Below are positions 1 through 11,100 of a stretch of DNA of 34,492 nucleotides, piece after piece. The stretch spans positions 1 to 34,492 of the forward strand of contig CALDUB010000303.1 in the NCBI GenBank assembly GCA_937923465.1, in the 5' to 3' direction. The stretch is from an uncultured Saprospiraceae bacterium. GTDB lineage: Bacteria > Bacteroidota > Bacteroidia > Chitinophagales > Saprospiraceae. The notes below the pieces were generated by a model, which saw only the letters and a program-made list of their open reading frames with translations, did not search any database and was not told the origin of the DNA. Numbering within the stretch: the stretch's first letter is position 1; every line of letters begins with the position of its first letter. The translations under genes and the position numbers were made by a program.

Positions 1-21
1 AGACGCGGCGGTGCCTCGTCT

Positions 22-1884
22 CTACAGTTTACGTCCCTTCATCGCCTCACCAATATTCACATCTAGTGCGCGATGCGCCAATGGCGCGGTATACTCATTC
101 AAGTCCGCCATCGCTTTATTAATGGCATCTTTGTCCTCACCTTCTACTGATTTTTTTAGACTTTCGTTTAATTCAATCGTACGGGATTTTTCGTCATCAC
201 TCAGGATAGTCTCATTTTGTTGCAAGAACTTTCCTACCGATAAAATGATGTTTCTCGCTTCGTTTCGTGCCTCTAATAGGGAACGGATTTTCATATCTGC
301 TTCTGCATTTTGGATACTGTCCAAAAGCATTTTCCCCATTTCTTCTTCGCTTAATCCATAGCTAGATTTTATCTCGACAGACGTCTCCACATTAGAACGC
401 AGTTCTTTTGCTTTGACCTTTAATATTCCGTCTGCATTAAGGATAAATTGGATTTCAATCTTAGGAATACCCGCTGGCATTGGCGGAATATCTCTAAGGA
501 TAAATTCACCTAATTTACGATTATCCTGTACCAAATCTCGCTCTCCTTGAAAGACTGCAACTTTAAGATTTTTCTGACCATCAACGGATGTTGTATAGTT
601 TCGTCCAACACGTGTTGGCACCTTAGAATTTCTTGGAATTATCGCGTCCATCAAACCACCTACGGTCTCAATACCGAGTGATAATGGCGTAATATCTAGA
701 AGTAAAACGTCCTTTTGTGTTCCTGCCAAAACATCCGCCTGAATAGCTGCACCAATAGCAACAACTTCATCAGGATTAAGAGAATCATTGACTTGTTTCC
801 CAAAGAATTTAGAAACCATTTCTTGTACCAGTGGTACGCGCGTGCTACCGCCGACCATGATTACATGGTCTATCTCATTTTCTGCTAATTCACTATCTTT
901 CAATGCATTACGACAACAATTAATTGTCTTTTGCACCAGTGGCATAATTAAATCTTGAAACTGTTGGCGCGAAATACGACACTCAATCCCGTCCAAATCA
1001 TTCGCAAATTTCAAATCATAAGTCAATGCTTTCTTTGCTTCTTCCGCACGTAGACGCAAGGCTTGACTTAGACTTTTATTAGTCGTTAAATCTGCTTTTG
1101 TCAGGTTATTTTTGCCCATCCAATAATCTACAATCACTCGGTCAAAATCATCACCCCCTAAAAAAGTATCCCCATTAGTAGACAGCACTTCAAAAATGCC
1201 GTCTTCTATTTGTAAAACAGAAATATCAAATGTTCCACCCCCCAAATCATAGACCGCAATCTTCTGTGCAACATCACTCTGCTGACCGTTTAAACCATAA
1301 GCCAAACTCGCTGCTGTTGGCTCATTTACAATCCGTAAAACATCCAGACCTGCTAGTTTACCAGCATCTCTAGTAGCTTGTCGCTGAGAGTCATTAAAAT
1401 AAGCAGGAACAGTAATAACGGCTCTCGAAATAGTCGCTTTCAACTCTGCTTCCATTCGCTTTTTAAGCTCTTTCAAAATCTCGGCAGACAACTCAATCGG
1501 TGTAAAAAACTTATCTCCTACACGGATTTTGACCAAAGTATTCTCGTCATCATCGTCAATGACCTGATATCCAAGATAGTCCTCTAGACTTTCGACATCA
1601 CCATAAGATTTACCTAACAGGCGCTTGACAGAGTAAATAGTATTCTGTGGCTCCGTTTCCAGTTTTTCTTTAGCAGCATCACCAACGAGAATACTCCCAT
1701 CCGCTGCAAAATGCACCACCGAAGGCACTAATGCACTCTTCCCACCATGTTCCTTCACGGTCACAGTCTCTCCGTCTTTTGTATAAGCGACAAGACTATT
1801 TGTAGTCCCGAGGTCAATACCGACGATGATATTAGAGGGTTTTACGGCTTTACCGTCTTTAAGATTTATGGAAATTCTTGCCAT
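22..1884 (-). CDS. hscA: Hsp70-family chaperone, HscA-like (Fe-S cluster assembly)
   Basis: This 620-residue protein is an ATP-dependent Hsp70 chaperone of the cytoplasm. The ATPase motifs are in order: GIDLGTTNS (23-31), [11 protein letters not shown] (about 157-167), DLGGGTF (213-219) and [10 protein letters not shown] (344-353). The linker [11 protein letters not shown] (394-404) leads to the substrate-binding domain. It resembles HscA more than DnaK: a short N-terminal extension before GIDLGTTNS, the IPRNS...[12 protein letters not shown] stretch, [11 protein letters not shown], a length near 616 residues, and no long acidic DnaK tail. HscA works with HscB to release Fe-S clusters from IscU. 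No hscB, iscU or ferredoxin gene is visible; they could lie beyond the left edge or elsewhere. The start ATG is followed by a normal N-terminus and the next gene diverges from it. Hsp70 assignment is certain; the HscA subtype is inferred from residue pattern. Confidence 0.85.
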   Translation of the reverse strand: MARISINLKDGKAVKPSNIIVGIDLGTTNSLVAYTKDGETVTVKEHGGKSALVPSVVHFAADGSILVGDAAKEKLETEPQNTIYSVKRLLGKSYGDVESLEDYLGYQVIDDDDENTLVKIRVGDKFFTPIELSAEILKELKKRMEAELKATISRAVITVPAYFNDSQRQATRDAGKLAGLDVLRIVNEPTAASLAYGLNGQQSDVAQKIAVYDLGGGTFDISVLQIEDGIFEVLSTNGDTFLGGDDFDRVIVDYWMGKNNLTKADLTTNKSLSQALRLRAEEAKKALTYDLKFANDLDGIECRISRQQFQDLIMPLVQKTINCCRNALKDSELAENEIDHVIMVGGSTRVPLVQEMVSKFFGKQVNDSLNPDEVVAIGAAIQADVLAGTQKDVLLLDITPLSLGIETVGGLMDAIIPRNSKVPTRVGRNYTTSVDGQKNLKVAVFQGERDLVQDNRKLGEFILRDIPPMPAGIPKIEIQFILNADGILKVKAKELRSNVETSVEIKSSYGLSEEEMGKMLLDSIQNAEADMKIRSLLEARNEARNIILSVGKFLQQNETILSDDEKSRTIELNESLKKSVEGEDKDAINKAMADLNEYTAPLAHRALDVNIGEAMKGRKL

Positions 1885-2026
1885 TTGTTTTTTTAAATTG
1901 GAATTTTTAGTTGGAAATTATTCTTAATAGACTTTATGATAAAAGCGAATACAAGCCCTCAATCAGCCCGCCAACTATCAACCAACAACTAAAGAAAAAG
2001 AAGGTTGCCTCTAATCATATTAAAAC

Positions 2027-2040
2027 ATGACCTAGGTCAT
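2027..2040. promoter_or_regulatory. Perfect palindrome ATGACCTAGGTCAT, Fnr-type operator candidate
   Basis: The 14 bases ATGACCTAGGTCAT are a perfect palindrome of the form nTGAy-N4-rTCAn, which is the layout of Crp/Fnr-superfamily sites such as TTGAT-N4-ATCAA. It ends one base before the TTTG of the candidate -33 box, a position suited to an activator or repressor contacting RNA polymerase. The palindrome is seen directly; the regulator family is inferred. Confidence 0.55.
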
Positions 2041-2041
2041 A

Positions 2042-2070
2042 TTTGACAAAATTATATAGATGCACCTTTG
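2042..2070 (+). promoter_or_regulatory. Candidate promoter of the thioredoxin-like gene
   Basis: TTTG at 2042-2045 is followed after 17 bases by CACCTTTG (2063-2070), close to the Bacteroidetes -33/-7 pattern (TTTG, about 19 bases, TAnnTTTG). The first two bases of the -7 box do not match. It would give a leader of nearly 200 bases before the ATG at 2272. Confidence 0.4.
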
Positions 2071-2271
2071 CATTACAATTGTTACTCCTAGTATCGTGTA
2101 ACAGAAATAGGCTATTTGTTTCATTATTAATGTCCCCTTACACTTGTTGTATAGAAACACTACTACTGCTTTACACTATAACTTATCCGTTTGACAGTAT
2201 TATTTATTATTAGCCCCAAGAAATCAAAATTTTAAAAGTAAATAATTCATGTCGTAAATTTCACACTTATT

Positions 2272-2511
2272 ATGAAAGCACTAAAACTTCTTGGCGTTGG
2301 TAGCATTAAAGACAATGAGTTACACAAAAATTTACTACTTGCTTTAGTCTCCATAAAAAAAGACTTCAAAGTAAAAGTAGTACGTAACATTAACGAAATT
2401 GTCAATCACAATATCCGAAGTACTCCTGCCTTAATCTTTGGTAATCAAATACTTACACAAGGAAAGATTTGCACATCAGAAGAGCTTATTGAGTTACTGA
2501 ATAAGATTTAA
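2272..2511 (+). CDS. Small thioredoxin-fold protein without CXXC
   Basis: This 79-residue cytoplasmic protein has the pattern of the small thioredoxin-like family (redox-active disulfide protein 2 type): a first strand KALKLLGVGS, a helix, a second strand FKVKVVRNINEIV, the cis-proline motif STPALIF (residues 51-57), a strand NQILTQGKI and a C-terminal helix EELIELLNKI. Family members usually read GxGCxxC at the first turn. Here the segment is GVGSIKD, so both cysteines are replaced, and the only cysteine is near the C-terminus. It therefore probably has no disulfide oxidoreductase activity and may be a binding or regulatory relative. It has its own promoter candidate with an Fnr-type palindrome. 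Its stop codon overlaps the stop region of the convergent gene by four bases. Confidence 0.75.
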   Translation: MKALKLLGVGSIKDNELHKNLLLALVSIKKDFKVKVVRNINEIVNHNIRSTPALIFGNQILTQGKICTSEELIELLNKI

Positions 2512-4622
2512 AGAGCTTCTGACATCTTCCTCAATACAGTTGGTACTTGAAATCGAGGTCCGTGTTTTTTCTCATATTCATCACATTTTGCGATGAATAT
2601 TTCGCTCCCATAGTCTTCAACATATTGAAAAACGCCTCCTTTAAATGCAGGAAATCCCCAGCCAAATACTGACCCTAAATTTCCTTCAGGCACACTATTA
2701 ATTACCTTTTCTTGATAACACCAAGCAGCTTCCAAAACTTGCGCAAATAATAATCTTTCGATGATTTCTTTTCGATTGTACTCCTTTATAGTCGTCGGAT
2801 AATGCGTCGTTAATTCTTGCCAGATTCTCTTTTCTGTACCTTCATACTCATAAAACCCCGCACGTTTCCTCGCTCCTGAACGCTCTAATTCCGTCAACAT
2901 TTTATCTAAAATATCTGTTGCCGGATGACGCTGGTATTTTTTTCCGTAAATCTTAGCTGCTTGTTCTTCGTAGCGATTAACCAATGAAAGCGACATATCA
3001 TCCGCCAATTCTAAAGGTCCCACAGGCATACCTGCTTGCTTTCCTAAATTATCAATAACGGCTGGTGCAACGCCTTCTTGCAGAAGTTGAATACCTTCTA
3101 GGATGTAAGTATTTTGTACTCGCTGTGCATAAAACCCCCAATTGTCTTTAACAATAATCGGCGTTTTTCGAATAGCACGGACAAAATCAAAAGCGCGAGC
3201 GACTGTCTCATCAGAAGTCTTATCTCCACGGATGACTTCGACCAAACGTTTTTCTTCCACAGGATAAAAAAAGTGCAAACCCACAAAATTACTCGGGCGA
3301 GAAGAGGCGTGACTAATTTGAGAAATAGGTAAAGAAACCGTGTTGGTCGCAAAAATGGAATATTCATCCATGTGTTGCTCCGCTTCACGGGTTACTTTAG
3401 CTTTTACATTCGCATTTTCAAAAACAGCTTCTATCACTAAGTCACAGGTTTCAAAATCTGCTGCATTTTCCGTAATTGTCAATCGTGAAAGGTGTTCCTC
3501 TAACTCGGCAGCTGTAATTTCGTCGTTCTCCAACAAGACATTTAAGCACTTTTTAGCGTACTCCTCCCCTCTTCTTGCTACTGACTTATTGACGTCTTTT
3601 AAGACAACAGACATACCTTCTCGCAGGCAAGAATAGCTAATACCGCTACCCATCATTCCTGCGCCAATAACTCCAACTTTTTTGGGTCTAAATTTTCCAA
3701 ATCCCTTCGGTCGATTAAATCCGGCTTTGATTTTTTCATAATCAAACCAGAAAGTTTTAATCATATTTTTTGCCTGTGGATGACAGATTAACTCCGTAAA
3801 ATAACGCCCTTCAATCCGCATCGCGGTATCAAAATCAACCTTTGATGCCTCGACTAAAGTATTCAAAATCGCTTGAGGTGCTCGAAAATTATTGTAGTAT
3901 TTTTTTGATACCTGCGCCGCTAATCTGGCAATGGTCAAAGAAGTCTCTGGATTGTCAGCAGAGCCACCAGGAATCATAGTTCCTTTCATATCCCATGGGC
4001 GACGACCTTCTGGATTTGACATCAAGAAAAGGCGTGCCTTTTCCATCATATCTTCCTGATTATCAGCTAATTCATCAACCAAATCCGCTTTCAATGCTTC
4101 TCGTGGAGAGAACCTATGCCCGCTCGAAATGATGTTAAACGCACTTTCGATTCCGAGTAACCACAGTAAGCGAACGACACCACCACCACCTGGCATGAGT
4201 CCAATTTTTATTTCTGGATGCCCTAATTTTATTTTTGGGTCATTCAAGACTATTCGGTGATGACACGCCAATGCCATTTCAAAACCAGTTCCCAAAGCTG
4301 TCCCATTTATCGCTGCGACAACGGGCACACCTGGCAATTCTATATCGCGAAACAATCCTTTCAACTTTTCTGCAAAGTTGTAGACTTCTTGTGGGTCACT
4401 TGCATTGTAGAGATACTCCAATCGACCGCCTTTCATAAAGGTCTTTTTGGCAGAAGTAAGAATAACTCCTCGGAGTTGTTTTTTCTTCTTTTCCTCTTGC
4501 AAATGCCTCAGTACAGGCAAGAAAATATCTGCCAATTCGTGGTTCAACAAATTGTCTGGACGGTCTGCCATGTCTAGTGTCAGCGTGACGATATTCTGCG
4601 GGTCTTTTTTGTAGCGTATCAT
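2508..4622 (-). CDS. fadJ: Bifunctional enoyl-CoA hydratase / 3-hydroxyacyl-CoA dehydrogenase (FadJ/FadB alpha subunit type)
   Basis: This 704-residue cytoplasmic enzyme carries out two steps of fatty acid beta-oxidation: hydration of enoyl-CoA, then NAD-dependent oxidation of 3-hydroxyacyl-CoA. The N-terminal crotonase domain (about 1-190) has AAINGTALGTGFEMALAC and HPEIKIGLMPGGGG, with the two catalytic glutamates at E115 and E137. The dehydrogenase domain starts with GVIGAGMMGSG (317-327). It keeps the catalytic dyad H450 (GLHFFYPV) and E462 (LVEVI), the same numbers as in E. coli FadB, and GFYAQRV (496-502). Length fits FadJ (714) and FadB (729). No thiolase or acyl-CoA dehydrogenase gene adjoins it, so it appears monocistronic and its thiolase partner must be elsewhere. 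FadJ and FadB cannot be told apart by context here; the symbol is provisional. Confidence 0.93.
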   Translation of the reverse strand: MIRYKKDPQNIVTLTLDMADRPDNLLNHELADIFLPVLRHLQEEKKKKQLRGVILTSAKKTFMKGGRLEYLYNASDPQEVYNFAEKLKGLFRDIELPGVPVVAAINGTALGTGFEMALACHHRIVLNDPKIKLGHPEIKIGLMPGGGGVVRLLWLLGIESAFNIISSGHRFSPREALKADLVDELADNQEDMMEKARLFLMSNPEGRRPWDMKGTMIPGGSADNPETSLTIARLAAQVSKKYYNNFRAPQAILNTLVEASKVDFDTAMRIEGRYFTELICHPQAKNMIKTFWFDYEKIKAGFNRPKGFGKFRPKKVGVIGAGMMGSGISYSCLREGMSVVLKDVNKSVARRGEEYAKKCLNVLLENDEITAAELEEHLSRLTITENAADFETCDLVIEAVFENANVKAKVTREAEQHMDEYSIFATNTVSLPISQISHASSRPSNFVGLHFFYPVEEKRLVEVIRGDKTSDETVARAFDFVRAIRKTPIIVKDNWGFYAQRVQNTYILEGIQLLQEGVAPAVIDNLGKQAGMPVGPLELADDMSLSLVNRYEEQAAKIYGKKYQRHPATDILDKMLTELERSGARKRAGFYEYEGTEKRIWQELTTHYPTTIKEYNRKEIIERLLFAQVLEAAWCYQEKVINSVPEGNLGSVFGWGFPAFKGGVFQYVEDYGSEIFIAKCDEYEKKHGPRFQVPTVLRKMSEAL

Positions 4623-4714
4623 TGAGCGCGAAGATAGGAAATTGGTTTGAATTGTTAGAATTGTTTGTAGGGTTTGGTCTAAGTTATTGAATTTGTTTTA
4701 CTTAGAAAATCAGA

Positions 4715-4761
4715 AAAAGAATACCCTCTCCCAAACTAGTTTTGGAAGAGGGCATTCTTTT
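4715..4761. terminator. Bidirectional terminator-like hairpin
   Basis: The arms AAAAGAAT/ATTCTTTT, CCCTCT/AGAGGG and CCAAA/TTTGG pair in register with single mismatches between blocks and a loop of about five bases. A-rich and T-rich ends make it terminator-like on both strands. It lies upstream of fadJ and downstream of the giant gene, so it would insulate fadJ from readthrough. Confidence 0.6.
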
Positions 4762-4925
4762 ATAAAAAGCAATTGTTCTTACTCCTTTGCAAGCTTCTTA
4801 ACAGAATATCCTAAAGTGAAGATAGAATTTTTGCTTGGTAACGACAAATTTTGTTGATGCAGTGTAAGCTCTTACATCCTTGTTACTTTCTCAGCTTCGA
4901 AGGCTAAATTATGGTGAATGCTGGC

Positions 4926-4964
4926 AAAAAAAAACGCCCTCCCCGACAAGTGTCGAGTGAGGGC
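4926..4964 (-). terminator. Intrinsic terminator of the giant T9SS gene transcript
   Basis: Read on the minus strand, GCCCTC/GAGGGC (4936-4941 and 4959-4964) and the inner pair CGACA/TGTCG form a stem followed by a run of nine T (4926-4934). This is a textbook rho-independent terminator, about 210 bases beyond the stop codon of the 3,527-residue gene. Confidence 0.75.
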
Positions 4965-5115
4965 AATCCCAAAAACCGATTACAACTTCAAAGGCGAATT
5001 TGATTGGATTGTTGTAATGGTTAAGCTCTTGGAATATTGAATTTCAAGCTGTTATTTTTAGACACTAATTTGGATTGTGTGTCCTGCTACTCCAACTCAA
5101 AAATATTTTAAAGAG

Positions 5116-5143
5116 GCGGATGAAAACCGAAATTTTCATCCGC
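5116..5143 (-). terminator. Hairpin just after the giant gene
   Basis: An 11-bp perfect stem (5116-5126 with 5133-5143, GCGGATGAAAA) encloses a six-base loop, 32 bases after the stop codon. There is no long T run on the minus strand, so it may be a weak terminator or a 3' end stabiliser rather than the main stop. Confidence 0.5.
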
Positions 5144-5175
5144 TTTACTTATGTTAAATTTTATAAAACAGTACC

Positions 5176-8100
5176 TTAGTACTTAATCATTTTACGCGTT
5201 AGAACTTCATCTCCCGTTTCTATACGGTAATATAAAATTCCTGTTGCATTTAATTGACTTTCAGTTACTTGCAATGTATTTCTACCCGCAGCATAATCAC
5301 TTCTTTCTTTCCACAATTCTTTTCCTGTCGCATCAAAAATAGTTAAAGTTGCGTTTTGTGATTGTGGTAAATAGAAGGCAATTTCTGTGCCGTGTGTGAA
5401 CGGATTTGGACTATTTTGAAATAAAATTGTCGCGTCTTGATTGTCAACTTCATACGTATTATTGAAATCCAAGATGACTTCAGCAAATTCCGTTCTTGAC
5501 AAATAAGCTTCCGATTTCAAGTGTGTCGAACCAATACTTAACCAATCACTTAGTAGCCCATCTTTTTGTGCTGTAAAGGTTATATTGAACAACAGACTCT
5601 CTTTATCTAATTTCGTGCCTGTTTTGTTGACGAAACTATGATTTATCGCTCCTAACGACAGCAAAGATAGTCCGAAATCCGCGTTCTCCAAGTATTTGTC
5701 CGCTTGTATTTCGATAAATTCTAATGCATCTTTGTCAAAATCCAAAGTCCACTGCATTCCCAAAATATCCACACCTTCTGACAAGGAAACAGGCACCGTA
5801 AAGGTCTCTCCTGCTTCTACCTTGCGGTCATCAGCAACGAGTGCTAATGTCTCTCCAGAACGCTCTTCGCCGCTATCATCTGTTAAGTTGATAACACCTG
5901 AATTATTGACATCTCCAATCTTGATACCAACGAAATCCGCTGCGTAAACTGGTGTATCCAAGTTATTGTAAGAGTGAAACTCTGGAATATCTGTTTCCCA
6001 AGGGTTCAATGGATTCGGAAATTCAAAGTACTTATCGACAAATCTCCAAGAGGTATTGTTCGTATATTCTGAAATTGTCGTCAAAATCAAACGCTTGATT
6101 TCTACAACATCCGCCGTTGTGACATTTTGGTTGTTGTTGGCATCTGCCGCTATGATTTTATAAGGACTGTCTAATAATTCCTCATTCAAAATATGACGAC
6201 GAATAAAGACCAAATCAATCGTTGAAACACCCAAATCATGGTCATCATTTTTCGTAGGAACAACCGTGTAATCATAACCTGACTCCAAGTCTTCTACTTC
6301 GAAAAATCCAATATCATTTGACATATCCATATTGCTACCATTGCCACTTATCATGACTTCTGACAACAAAACACCCTCTCCGTCTTCCCGCTCAATATAT
6401 CCTGCAATCGAAGGATTTGCTTCGCCACATACATTGTCTACGCTTTCAATTAATACGGTTGTCAAACAAACATCTTGATTGCCCGCAGCATCTGTAATCC
6501 ATAAGTAAACTGGACGTGTTCCGATGCTATCACAAGTGTAAGTACGATTTATAGTATTCACGTCTTGCGTGAAAGAAACCTGAACATCAGAACAGTTATC
6601 AAAACTACCTGCGTTAAAATCACTTGCCCACAATTCTACCTCACCTGCATCGTCTTCGCCGTCACCGTCGGTATCTATTCCGCCTAACTCCACTATCAAA
6701 CCACCTACACAATAAGGCGTTGGTGCTTTACAATCTGTCACGACAACTTGGAATTCAACAGACGATACATTTCCACAGTTATCAGCTGCGGTGTAAACGA
6801 CATTATAAGTTCCTGCATCGACATTGATGAATGGACCGAAGCCAACACCAAAATCACTGTTCGCTGTATAAGTTACATTTGGACTACAATCCGTTGCCAT
6901 TGCTTCTGGTAGATTAACCGTTGTCATACAGTCATTATCCGTAATGCAAACGTCTTGTGTACCTGGATTAGTCATCACTGGCGCTGTATTATCCGTCACT
7001 TTGATGATTTGTGTATGCTGGATGTATCCGTCAGAAGATGCATTCGGGTAATTGCCCACATTCAAGCCGTCTTTGTAAGTACGGTTGTCTTTGTCGCCGT
7101 CTGTGTCAAGGCTACCGCCTGGTAAATCCGCTTCTGGATTTTCAGAAACCGCATCAAAACCAAAGTCATCAAAAACACACCAGTTAATCGCCGTCCATGT
7201 TCTATAGATTGCATAACAAGCATCGTCTTCCACTGTAAATATTTGGTCGTCCTGAGAAATGGCAACCATTTCGCAGTCATCAAAGAAAACTGTCGGTTGT
7301 CCAAAATCACCGTCTGTTGGTGGGTTTTCACCCGCTTCACAAACTAAGTCCATATCCGCAGGAAATTCTACGACAAAGTCACTCACATGCGTCACCGTAA
7401 TCGTTTGTGTACACTGTGGTCCAGCATTTCCGAAAGTATCTGTTGCGTTGAAAGTTCTTGTAATTGTTCCGTTTCCGCAGTTGTCTACATCTTCTGTATA
7501 GTCTGTAGTCATTGTTGGAATACAAGCATCTGTGTAAGCTGCCGTTCCAAATTGGTCTAAAACGGAGTCATTATCAATATCTAATTGTGGTTGAATATTC
7601 TCTGAATAAACGTCACAAGTAATAGATTGATTAGAAGGACAAGAAATCAATACTGGTACTGTGTTGTCTTCAACGATAACTTGCACCATACAAGAATTCG
7701 CATTTCCAAAGTAATCAATCACGCGGAATTCAACCGTTACAGGACTCTGTGCGACATCTGCACAGCAGAAAGTGACACTTGGTCCAAAAGTCGTATTACC
7801 CGTGATGCTACAAGGGTCATTCATGCGGCGTACATCCATGATGTCGATGCCACAGTTATCGTTACTTCCATCGTCAAAAGTCGTTGCATTTACGGTAGAC
7901 AAGCCATTTGAACCCAAAGTTGTTGTAGTCAATTGGTCGCATACAGGTGTTGGACTTTGTATATCTTTCACTTCAATTTCGACGTCAATGCTGCCGATGT
8001 TTCCACATGCATCCGTTGCGGTATAAGTAATCGTATGAAAACCTAATTCCAACCCTGGGGCAGGAATTTGACCTCCATTTGCACCATTGCTTCCATTGAT

Positions 8101-11100
8101 ATAGTCTGCCTCACCGATTGGTGTGAAGATTTGAATAGAAGTAATATCGTTGCAGTTATCCGTGATTGTCGCAGGGAAAAGGAAATCCGTAGAGCGACAA
8201 GGTTGAGAAGAGAAGCCAAATACATTGGCAGAAACTTCAAAATCAGCACGCACTAATGTTGGCGCTGTATTGTCAATAATTTTGATAATTTGCACATTAT
8301 CATCGCCATTGATATCTGTCGTCACGAGTGTATTTGTACACCAGTTTAAAACAGTAAATGTTCTAATGATTTTAAAGTCATTTCCACAAGTTGCCAATGT
8401 ATCGTCGCTGCTCGTAAAACCAAAAGGACAGTAAATGCCTGCTGCGATGTCAGGTAGACCTGCACCAGTGTTGAGCAAAATTCCATTTGGTGTACTCGTC
8501 GCGACATCAATATCTTCGTCAGAAATATCGCTATCAAAGATGCCAGGGTGCAATGCTGCTGCATCCGTAATATTCGGATAAGCTGCGTATTGCTCGCAAG
8601 TAAATGTGATGTCATCTGCAAAGTCTGGCGCACTTGGTGCGACAAGTTCTATTATTTGTATACAAATTTCAGATTGATTGCCGCTGGCGTCGATTGCTGT
8701 AAAAGTACGCGTAACTGTTGTCGGCGTACAAGGGTCGCTGTCATTAATGACTTGGTTAACCTGTGATACAGATGGACTTGGGTCACAGTTATCTGTGGCA
8801 ATTGGTGCAGGAACTATATTAAAATCCTCAAAACAATCCACTTGAACAGGTGTAATTGGACAAGCAAATATTGGGTCTGCTTTGTCTTCAACTGTAATAG
8901 AACCCCAACAGAAATTGTTAGTCGGTAAATGGTAAACACGGACATTGTAAGTATTCCCAAGCATTGCAACGGTTGTTGTATTGCCTAAGTTTTGTCCGAT
9001 ATTGCTCATTATTTGAACCTCGTAATCATCTTCACAACCTTGATTACCTTCCAATATCATATCTGGTGTAATCTCTGACATACAATCCAGTCCTACTGAA
9101 ATATTAATATTGTTGTTACAAGACATCTGCGAAGGTGTTTCTTCGATTTCGAATGTCTGCGTAATGCTTTGCGTACAACCAGGGTCTGTGATATCCATCA
9201 TGCCAGGCTCACCTGCATCAAAAGTAAATTCGATAGTATAAGTTCCAGTTCCCAAAGTCATTGGGTCAATCGTAATTTCTAAACCGTCAGCAATTTGAAC
9301 TGTCGCTCCTGTATCATCTGTCACTACAAAACCAGCTACGTCTTCTACTCCACCGTTTGACTCTTCTCCATTAATCGTAAATGGTGCTGTAAACAAACAA
9401 GCCGAAGTTGGTGCGCTTAACATCGCCAATGTTGGATAAAAACATTGATTATTGATGCTCAAAACATCTGTTCCATTTGAAACCGTAACAGAATATCCTT
9501 GTGCATCAATGTGCATGCCTGAAAGTGTATACTCACTTGTACCGTCACCATTTGGTGTTTCTACTAGAATTTCCCCTCCTACTCCTGTTACAAATGCGGT
9601 TGGCGCAACTGGTGGTTGAGCACTCGCTTCGTCAAACAACCCAACAACTGCCTCAATGAACCATGTTTGTCCACTTGGTCCCATTACACTGACGGTTTCG
9701 TTAAACTGTCCGTCGGTTTGGTTCGTTGCGTTTCCGCTTGTACCTACATTCGCAGGATTATCGCGACAAGAACATGGGTCAGCAATACTCACATCACAAT
9801 CTACTGTACTTAAAGTTAATTCTGCGGTAGCAATACAACCACTTGCGTTTTCTATTCTTGCAAAAACTGTTGTAGCATCTGTTGCATTATAAGGACTCGT
9901 CAATGCCGCCATTCCCGTTTCTGCATTTTCTAAAGTTGCATAATAGGTTACAGTGTTTCCGCCGTCTGTATCAATTGTCGCGTCTGCATTTTCTAAAGTA
10001 AAGTCAGCTGTGCCGTCCATGTCTGCACACTCAAAAAGAGAAGCATTCATTGAATTTGGAAGAGCATTGCGTGTAATAACAACTTCAATTGGGTCACTTT
10101 CACAAACTGGGTCTGTTGAAAATGCCGTTACATACAATGTAGTTGCGGTGCCATCAGTAGGAACAATCGCGTCTGTAATTTCTAATTCTGCGCCCGTTGC
10201 AATTGGTGTCTCACCGCCTGCCGTTGGGTCTGTATCGTAGTAGTTATAATCAACAATTGCATCCGTTAACCCACTAAAAGTATGACTTCCGAGTTGCGTT
10301 GCATTGCTTGCTAATCCTATCCATTCTGATGCTAAAGTTGGAAAATCACAAGGCGTATTAGCTGGGGCAGTCGTCACACCTTGGTAGATGTCTACGTTTC
10401 TGACCAAAGTCATATTTTCCGTTGTATTTCCGTCTGACCATTGAGAACCTGGGTCACATCCAATATTTCCGAAGATATCAATTGTTGCAGATGCTTTTGT
10501 TAAAACAACAGCATCGTCTCCATTAAAACTAAGTATTCCAGTCGTTAAATCTGCTTCATCTGTGTAGATTGAATTTGCTCCTGTGTTACAAATAACAAAA
10601 ACATCTCCGTCCGCAATTATTCCGTCCAAATCAATATTACCAGTTACACCTGTATTTCCATTTGCATAAATATCTACTTCATAATCTCCTGCGGTCAAGT
10701 CAATTGCTGCACCAGTTCCATTATAAATTTCAATACATTTGTTATTGCCACTACCTTCGATATATTCTGAAATGAATAGCTCTGCAGGTACTACTGCTAC
10801 TTGTTTTCCTCCACCCATTGGTGTCAAGGTAATCGTCTCATCTGCACACTCTGTAATGTCTGCAATATCATCCGCAGCCTCAAAGCCCGTACATGGGTCA
10901 CAGTCCTTTATACCCTCAATAGTTACATCTTCTGAACAAGAAGTAGAAGCATCTGCTACGGTAAAACTGTAAGCAGTAGCACTACTAACGGCATTTGAGG
11001 TAAATACAAAAGGGTCAATATCTGTACCTGTTCCAGTGATTGTTCCTAAAGAAAAGGTTGGGTCTGTGACATCTTCACCATTAATCGTAATTGGTGCGAT

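Larger units (their letters stand above)
1885..2271. other. Divergent intergenic region between hscA and the thioredoxin-like gene
   Basis: This 387-base stretch separates two divergent genes and must hold both promoters. I see a perfect 14-base palindrome and a promoter-like pair for the rightward gene (listed separately). No clear TAnnTTTG box was found for the leftward hscA gene. No reading frame with coding character is visible. Confidence 0.6.
4623..5175. other. Intergenic region with three hairpins
   Basis: This 553-base stretch lies between two minus-strand genes. It holds three inverted repeats (listed separately), at least one of which is a good terminator for the giant gene to the right. 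The remainder must contain the fadJ promoter, but I find no TAnnTTTG box. A minus-strand frame at 4779-4925 reads protein-like but is broken by a stop and is not called. Confidence 0.6.

Noticed and set aside
4779-4925. A minus-strand frame reading ASIHHNLAFEAEKVTRM, stop, then ELTLHQQNLSLPSKNSIF... up to LAKE and a TAA, possible gene remnant.
   Set aside because: It is only about 48 codons, is broken by a stop, overlaps the A run of a terminator at its upstream end, and matches no family I recognise. A remnant is possible but not supported.
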